From contig JAUXST010000303.1 in assembly GCA_030679805.1 (NCBI GenBank), positions 1 to 16,808 of the forward strand: a stretch of 16,808 nucleotides of DNA, read 5' to 3'. Made by a program: the position numbers and the translations under genes. This stretch comes from Reyranella sp. (GTDB lineage: Bacteria > Pseudomonadota > Alphaproteobacteria > Reyranellales > Reyranellaceae). The notes beneath the pieces were generated by a model, which worked only from the letters and a program-made list of their open reading frames with translations, searched no databases and was not told the origin of the DNA. Positions 12,104 to 16,808 of the stretch are shown one piece after another. How positions within the stretch are numbered: position 1 is the stretch's first letter; the number at the start of each line of letters is the position of its first letter.

Positions 12104-15100
12104 ATGCTCTTGCAGGCAAAGAAGCGTTTTTTTCTTTGGGGACTCACGGCCGCGCTGGCTGCCGGGGACGGGGCGTCCGTCCTCGCCCAGAGTTTTCTGT
12201 CGATGGGGCCGGCGCCCAGTTCCGGGCCGTCGATGGTCGTGCAGAGTATCGACCTGACATCGACCGGCAACCCGGTAACGAGCACCGGCACCGTCGCCGG
12301 CGCCATCCAGGCCATCGTCATGGACCCTACCCATGCGGGCACGATGTACATCGGCTCGGTCAACGGCGGCGTGTGGAAGAGCCAGAACAGCGGCACGAGC
12401 TGGACGCCGCTGACCGACAATCAGCTGTCGCTGTCGATCGCCAGCCTGACGATGGATCCGACCGACACCACCGGCAAGAAGATCTACGCCGGCACCGGCG
12501 TCACCTCCAACAGCAACATCGGCGGCCAGAAGATCGGCATCCTCTACAGTCAAAATGCCGGCGCGACTTGGACGACGCTGGGCAGCGGGACCCTCAACCA
12601 CAGTGTCGTCGGGCTGGTGGCGCGCGGCAGCACGATCGTGGCGGCGGAGGCGGAGCCGGTGAATCCCCAGGCCGGCGGCGGCGGGCTCTTTCGCAGCGTC
12701 GACGGCGGTTTGAACTTCGCGCCCGTGGCGGGCGTTCCTGCCGGCGCCGTGACCTCCCTGGTCAGCGCCAGCGCGGCCGGATCGCCACTCTATGCCGTGG
12801 TCAACTCGGCCGACCCCGCCACGCGCGGTGTCTACAAAGGCACCAGCGACGGCTCGAGCTGGTCTCAGATCTCCGCAGGCCAGGTTCCGGTCGGCGCCGA
12901 CCAGTCGGCGCGGCTGGCGGCCGGCCCCAATGGCTCGGTGGTGGCCGGCGTCTACACCTACACCGATCCCGTCGAAGATCCTGCCAAGGCCAAGCTCGTG
13001 GCCCTCTACCTGTCGCAGGACGGCGGGACGACCTGGAAGGCGCTGAAAACGCCGACCGACGTCAATCCCGGCAAACAGGCCTCGACCAATCTGGCTCTGG
13101 CGATCGACCCCAAGAACCCCAGCATCGTCTACGTGGCCGGCGATGGGTCCGATCCCGAGCCGTTTACCGTTCCCGCCTATCGGGTGGTGCTCAATCCAGA
13201 CGGAACGTCGTCGTTCGAGACCATGACCCTGAAGGGCACGGCGAACGGCTCGGCCCCGCATGCCGACGCACGGGCCTTCGCCTTCGACAGCGCCGGCAAC
13301 ATGATCCTGACCGAAGACGCCGGCATCTACCTGCGCACCAGTCCGCAGGAAAAGACGGGGGCCTGGACCGGCATGAACGTGTCGAGCCTGGCGGTGCGCG
13401 AGGCCTTTGCCGTGGCCTACGATGCAATCGGCAAGCGGCTGGTCGTGTCGGCCCAGGACACCGGCACCGCCTATCAGCAGGATCCCGGCGGGACGGCCTA
13501 CAACGCCATCGGGGCGGGCGACGGCGTCAACGCGGTCGTCAACGATCGGACTCTGGTCGACGACAACCAAAGCGCCATCTACACCAGTTCCCAGGGCCTG
13601 GGCGGGCTGACGCGGTGGACCTACAACGCGAACGGAACCGAGGCGAACAGTACAGTGTTCGATACGAGCAAGACCGGCGACAACCGCCTCAACTTCAAAC
13701 TCGACGACTATACGGAGTCCGGAAACACGGCGCTCCCATTTTCAAGCAAGATCGTGCTCAACAAGAAGGATCCGACGAAGATCGCCTTCGGCACCAACTA
13801 CGTCTACACGACGGTCGACACCGGCGCCAAGAGCGCCACCATGAATCTCACCGCGCGCACCGGCTTCATCGCTCCGTTCACCGCCCTGGCCTACGGCACA
13901 GGCACCAATGTCGACGCCCTGGTGGCGAGCGGCAATGGCGAGATCCATTACACGGCTTCCGCCGCCGGCGACCTGACCAAACTTACGAGCTACACGGGCG
14001 CGAGCGCGACATCGCTGGTGTTCGACTATCGCTCCGACAAGCAGTTCTATGCCGCCGACGGCGACAAATTGTGGTCGGCCTCGGCTGCTGTCCCTGGCGG
14101 TTCCTTCAAAGCCCTCGACGACGACCTCGCCCCCGTCAAGCTCATCCGGCCGAGCGCGGTCGAGTTCATTTCCAACAACGGCGTCAATGCGCTGCTGGTC
14201 GGCGGCCTGAGCGACATCACCGGCGCGGGACAGAGCCCGCTGGTGGTGGCCGACAGCAGCGCGGTCGGCGCGCTGTCGCCGTTCCGCGCCTTCGGTGCCA
14301 GCCTGCCCAACGCGATCGTCTATCAGCTCGGCTACAATCCCGCCGCCGACGTGCTGGCCGTGAGTTCGTTCGGCCGCGGCGCCTGGCTGCTCTACGACGT
14401 CACGACCTACTTCACGACGGCAACGACGCTCAAGTTCGGCGCGGCCAACAATAATTCGGAGCCGACCGACGCGCAGCTCGCCGCCGGCACCGGCGCCGCC
14501 GTCGGCCGCGGCCTGGAGAAGGTCGGCACCGGCACGACGACGATCAACGGCACCTCTGGCTATACCGGCGCCACGACCATCACCGATGGCACCATGGCGG
14601 TGAACGGCGATCTGACCAGCTCGGGCGGGGTCACGATCGGCCCGAACGGCACCCTGGGCGGCAACGGCTTCGTGCCGACGACGGTGGTGGCTGGCGCGTT
14701 GGCGCCGGGCAATTCGGTGGGCGTGATCACCGTGGTCGGCGACCTCACCTTCAATCCCGGCAGCACCTACCAGGTCCAGGTCGAGGGCACCGCCGACCGC
14801 ACCAACGTCACCGGGGCGGCGACGCTCGCCGGCGGCACGGTGCAGGCAAGCTTCGCCACCTCGACCTTCCAGCGCAGCTACCCGATCCTCTCGGCCACCA
14901 CGGTGACCGGCCGGTTCGATGCCCTGACCGCCAGCGGCCTGCCGGGCTTCCTCAATCCCAGCCTGGGCTACGGCCCGACCAGCGCGTCGCTCAACCTGCA
15001 GTCGGCCATGGCCTCGATGCCGGGCCTGGGCAGCAACCGGAGCGCGGTCGCGCGGGCGTTCGACACCGCCTTCAACGCCGGCCCCGGGCTCAACGGCATG

Positions 15101-16159
15101 CCGGGGCTGTACGGCCTGTCGAACGCGCAGCTGCCGCAGGCGCTCGCCGTGCTGTCGGGCGACAGCGCCAGCGTCGGGCAATCGGCGGCGCTTTCCGCCG
15201 GCAACCAGTTCGCCTCGATGATGACCGACCGCGTCGTCACGCGGCGCAACGAGGAACTCGCCTGCTACGACCATCCGGCCGAGGCACAGGCCTGCCAGGC
15301 GCCGCCCGACTGGAGCGCCTGGTCGGCGGGCTTCGGCGGGGCGCAGTGGCTCAATGCCAATGCGACCACGGGTGCCGCGGCCTCGCAGCAGAGCGTGGGC
15401 GGCGGCGCCTTCGGCGGCGACTATCGCGCCGGGCCCGACACGCTGGTGGGCTTCGCCGTCGGCGCCAGCACACTGGGCTATTCGATGTCTGCAAATGGCG
15501 CCAGCGGACAGGCGACCGGCACGCACATCGGTGTCTACGGACTGCACGACTGGCGGACCTTCTATGTCAACGCGGCGATGGTCTTCAGCCGCTTCGACGG
15601 CAGCCTGACGCGGCAGATCACGGGCATCGGCACGACCGAGACCGAGCGCTCGTCGGCCGTCGCGACGCAATTGGGCGGCCGGGTCGAGATCGGCCGTCCC
15701 TTCGCCGTCGGGCAGGCCTCGATCACGCCCTTCGCGGCGCTGCAGCCCTCGCAGTTCTGGCAGCCCGCGACCGCCGAGACCGGCACGACGGCGAACGGCG
15801 GGCCCGGCGTGTTCGCGCTCTCCTACCAGGCGCAGTCGACGACCTCGCTGCCGAGCTTCCTGGGCGCCCAGATCGACGGGCGGACCGAGATCGACTCGCG
15901 TGCCGCCAGCGCCTGGCTGCGCCTCGCCTGGGTGCACGAATTCATGACCGCGCGGCCGGTGACCGCGGGCTTCAGCGGCCTGCCGGGCAGCCAGTTCACG
16001 GTCGACGGCGCCACCGCGGCGAGCGATGCCGTCCGCCTCGACTTCGGCGCCCGCTACGCGCTCAACGCGCAGATGGCACTTTTCGCCAATGCCACCGCCG
16101 AACTGTCGAACCGCGGCCAGGGCGTCGGCGGCACCGTCGGCCTCAAGTGGGTGTGGTGA
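12104..16159 (+). CDS. Type Va autotransporter with an Asp-box (BNR-like) propeller passenger and PATR repeats
   Basis: A 1351-residue secreted protein. A signal peptide (KKRFFLWGLTAALAAG core, likely cleaved after the VLA near residue 29) leads to a passenger with repeated Asp-box motifs about every 50 residues: VWKSQNSGTSW (about 89), LYSQNAGATW (about 146), LFRSVDGGLNF (about 194), VYKGTSDGSSW (about 242) and LYLSQDGGTTW (about 300). This resembles BNR/sialidase- or VPS10-type beta-propellers, here probably adhesive or glycan-related. Passenger-associated repeats (GTGTTTINGTSGYTGATTI, near 805) precede a linker and the beta-barrel from about 1069 to the terminal WVW. The only two cysteines are Cys1054 and Cys1064 in the linker. 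The ATG at 12104 has AAGGGA upstream. It is secreted by Sec and inserted in the outer membrane by BAM. Confidence 0.92.
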   Translation: MLLQAKKRFFLWGLTAALAAGDGASVLAQSFLSMGPAPSSGPSMVVQSIDLTSTGNPVTSTGTVAGAIQAIVMDPTHAGTMYIGSVNGGVWKSQNSGTSWTPLTDNQLSLSIASLTMDPTDTTGKKIYAGTGVTSNSNIGGQKIGILYSQNAGATWTTLGSGTLNHSVVGLVARGSTIVAAEAEPVNPQAGGGGLFRSVDGGLNFAPVAGVPAGAVTSLVSASAAGSPLYAVVNSADPATRGVYKGTSDGSSWSQISAGQVPVGADQSARLAAGPNGSVVAGVYTYTDPVEDPAKAKLVALYLSQDGGTTWKALKTPTDVNPGKQASTNLALAIDPKNPSIVYVAGDGSDPEPFTVPAYRVVLNPDGTSSFETMTLKGTANGSAPHADARAFAFDSAGNMILTEDAGIYLRTSPQEKTGAWTGMNVSSLAVREAFAVAYDAIGKRLVVSAQDTGTAYQQDPGGTAYNAIGAGDGVNAVVNDRTLVDDNQSAIYTSSQGLGGLTRWTYNANGTEANSTVFDTSKTGDNRLNFKLDDYTESGNTALPFSSKIVLNKKDPTKIAFGTNYVYTTVDTGAKSATMNLTARTGFIAPFTALAYGTGTNVDALVASGNGEIHYTASAAGDLTKLTSYTGASATSLVFDYRSDKQFYAADGDKLWSASAAVPGGSFKALDDDLAPVKLIRPSAVEFISNNGVNALLVGGLSDITGAGQSPLVVADSSAVGALSPFRAFGASLPNAIVYQLGYNPAADVLAVSSFGRGAWLLYDVTTYFTTATTLKFGAANNNSEPTDAQLAAGTGAAVGRGLEKVGTGTTTINGTSGYTGATTITDGTMAVNGDLTSSGGVTIGPNGTLGGNGFVPTTVVAGALAPGNSVGVITVVGDLTFNPGSTYQVQVEGTADRTNVTGAATLAGGTVQASFATSTFQRSYPILSATTVTGRFDALTASGLPGFLNPSLGYGPTSASLNLQSAMASMPGLGSNRSAVARAFDTAFNAGPGLNGMPGLYGLSNAQLPQALAVLSGDSASVGQSAALSAGNQFASMMTDRVVTRRNEELACYDHPAEAQACQAPPDWSAWSAGFGGAQWLNANATTGAAASQQSVGGGAFGGDYRAGPDTLVGFAVGASTLGYSMSANGASGQATGTHIGVYGLHDWRTFYVNAAMVFSRFDGSLTRQITGIGTTETERSSAVATQLGGRVEIGRPFAVGQASITPFAALQPSQFWQPATAETGTTANGGPGVFALSYQAQSTTSLPSFLGAQIDGRTEIDSRAASAWLRLAWVHEFMTARPVTAGFSGLPGSQFTVDGATAASDAVRLDFGARYALNAQMALFANATAELSNRGQGVGGTVGLKWVW

Positions 16160-16212
16160 TTTTTGACCGGTCTGCGATTTGGGCCGGAGTCGGAATTGCA
16201 CGCGACAAGTCC

Positions 16213-16239
16213 GAGCAGCGGTTTAGGAGGCCGCTGCTC
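16213..16239 (+). other. Hairpin downstream of the autotransporter
   Basis: GAGCAGCGG (16213-16221) and CCGCTGCTC (16231-16239) are perfect complements around a 9-nt loop. There is no following T-run, so it is not a canonical terminator, but a strong stem 54 bp after the autotransporter stop could protect the mRNA 3' end or assist termination. A second weaker stem, AAGTAGCGG with CCGCTCTACTT (16260-16281), follows and ends in TATT. Confidence 0.5.
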
Positions 16240-16424
16240 TACGCGGCGCCAAACGGGAGAAGTAGCGGAGCCGCTCTACTTATTGAAGATCACGACCAGA
16301 TTGTAAGGTCGACACAACTAAGGAGAGCGCGGAAACAGCTCGCGCGACATAGCTCAATATGGACGCGCGCCTTGCTTCCGAGAGGTCGCCTTACCCTGTA
16401 GGTAGCCAATGAATTGACCGGATT

Positions 16425-16490
16425 ATGTAGCGAGCAAAATTAACCGAGGACCTCGAAGGCAGCCTTGGCATTCGCACGCGCGCCGCCTGA
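16425..16490 (+). pseudogene. Degenerate, internally deleted higA remnant
   Basis: The frame reads M, a stop, then RAKLTEDLEGSLGIRTRAA and a stop. This aligns with HigA at 9665-9726 (MEQQNLTCKDLEGILGTHTR) and then jumps to the HigA C-terminal RAA and stop. Over 40 bp from GGACCTCGAAGG the DNA agrees with higA at about 32 positions. The missing middle corresponds to about 37 HigA codons and ends in similar GCGYGYCGCC sequences, which suggests deletion between short repeats. The first Glu codon is now TAG, so no protein is expected. Confidence 0.7.
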
Positions 16491-16519
16491 CGGGTCTGTC
16501 CGGGGGACAACGCCGCGAT
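16478..16519 (+). repeat. 42-bp repeat, copy 2 (higA 3' flank)
   Basis: Matches 9835-9876 at 40 of 42 positions, same orientation, covering the last codons of the higA remnant, its stop and 29 bp of flank. It is about 6.6 kb from copy 1, with the desaturase, dehydrogenase and autotransporter genes between. Confidence 0.9.
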
Positions 16520-16679
16520 TCGAACCGATGCCGTGGGCGGGTCGGCGTTGTGCCGCGGCGTTTCGTCAAGCCCTTGATCGCGCTCGGGGATCGGCCTGTC
16601 GCGGCACAGGCAGCGGCACGGCTGGGTGATGTTTGCGGCACGTTTCGTGTGCCGCTGCCGCCCTCGGATGAGCCGACGC

Positions 16680-16808
16680 TTAGATGATCCGCTGCGTGCG
16701 CGCGAACGCCATGTAGAGGTCGTGGGCGCGGGCGGCGATCGGGCCGGGCTGCAGGTCGCGGTCCTCGTAGCGGCTGACCGGCTGGACCTTGCCGGCGTTG
16801 CCGGTGGT
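16680..16808 (-). CDS. ilvE: Probable branched-chain amino acid aminotransferase, C-terminal end (rest outside window)
   Basis: Only the last 42 residues are present, entering from the right edge and ending in TAA at 16680-16682. They include KVQPVSRYEDRDLQPGPIAA followed by RAHDLYMAFARTQ. This resembles the C-terminus of class IV (PLP-dependent) branched-chain aminotransferases, which interconvert leucine, isoleucine and valine with their 2-keto acids. The pattern PV.RYEDRDLQPGP followed by ARELYW-like residues is what I recall from alphaproteobacterial IlvE proteins. The catalytic lysine and cofactor sites lie outside the window, so the assignment rests on a short tail and the gene symbol is tentative. 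Confidence 0.55.
   Translation of the reverse strand, partial: TTGNAGKVQPVSRYEDRDLQPGPIAARAHDLYMAFARTQRII

Larger units (their letters stand above)
16160..16679. other. 520-bp region without an intact gene, decayed DNA
   Basis: Frames are broken by stops in every phase over most of this stretch and base composition is less GC-biased than in flanking genes. It contains two hairpins after the autotransporter, a degenerate higA copy with its repeated 3' flank, and an inverted repeat next to the aminotransferase end: GGCAGCGGCAC (16609-16619) with GTGCCGCTGCC (16649-16659). No RNA gene was recognised. Confidence 0.65.

Noticed and set aside
13742..16201. 819-codon minus-strand frame opposite the autotransporter
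   Set aside because: Long open frames arise by chance in GC-rich DNA; the translation is an Arg/Gly/Ala mix without motifs, while the plus strand shows signal peptide, repeats and barrel.
16160..16480. Possible tRNA or structured RNA after the autotransporter
   Set aside because: No acceptor stem, anticodon arm or TTC loop could be assembled; only isolated hairpins are visible.

Overview
The window reads as a piece of a high-GC (roughly two-thirds G+C by eye) alphaproteobacterial chromosome. The codon bias, the mix of lipid and secondary-metabolism genes, DUF1778/GNAT and HigBA-type toxin-antitoxin loci and a PATR-type autotransporter all fit Alphaproteobacteria. A Rhodospirillales/Reyranella- or Rhizobiales-like host is my guess, not something the sequence proves. 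No rRNA, tRNA, CRISPR array or transposase gene was seen.

Region 1 (1-5428), metabolic: the C-terminal end of a Baeyer-Villiger-type flavin monooxygenase, then a tight operon of a type III polyketide synthase, an isoprenylcysteine-methyltransferase-like membrane enzyme and a 14-TM DHA2-family exporter. The synthase/methyltransferase pair resembles Bacillus BpsA/BpsB, which makes and O-methylates alkylpyrones, so the set looks like a small make-methylate-export cluster. A convergent D-aminoacylase-like amidohydrolase overlaps the exporter tail-to-tail by 80 bp.

Region 2 (5429-10130), mobile or decaying island: a promoter, a two-hairpin leader and a strong intrinsic terminator sit directly before a phage terminase small subunit. 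An 83-nt nested inverted repeat follows, then a complete-looking terminase large subunit, but no portal, capsid or tail gene. Next come a DUF1778-GNAT toxin-antitoxin pair on the minus strand and, from an apparently shared two-way promoter, an acidic protein of unknown function, a truncated HigB toxin, an intact HigA antitoxin and a 54-residue membrane peptide.

Region 3 (10131-16159): a fatty acid hydroxylase/sterol desaturase-family enzyme (minus) and, across a 264-bp gap holding a large imperfect palindrome, a short-chain dehydrogenase (plus). Then comes a 1351-residue type Va autotransporter whose passenger has a chain of Asp-box (BNR-like) repeats, probably a beta-propeller, followed by PATR repeats.

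Region 4 (16160-16808): about 520 bp without an intact gene. It holds hairpins and a degenerate, internally deleted second copy of higA plus its 3' flank. The window ends in the C-terminus of a probable branched-chain aminotransferase on the minus strand. The two higA-related copies bracket region 3, which suggests a past duplication or rearrangement around a toxin-antitoxin locus.
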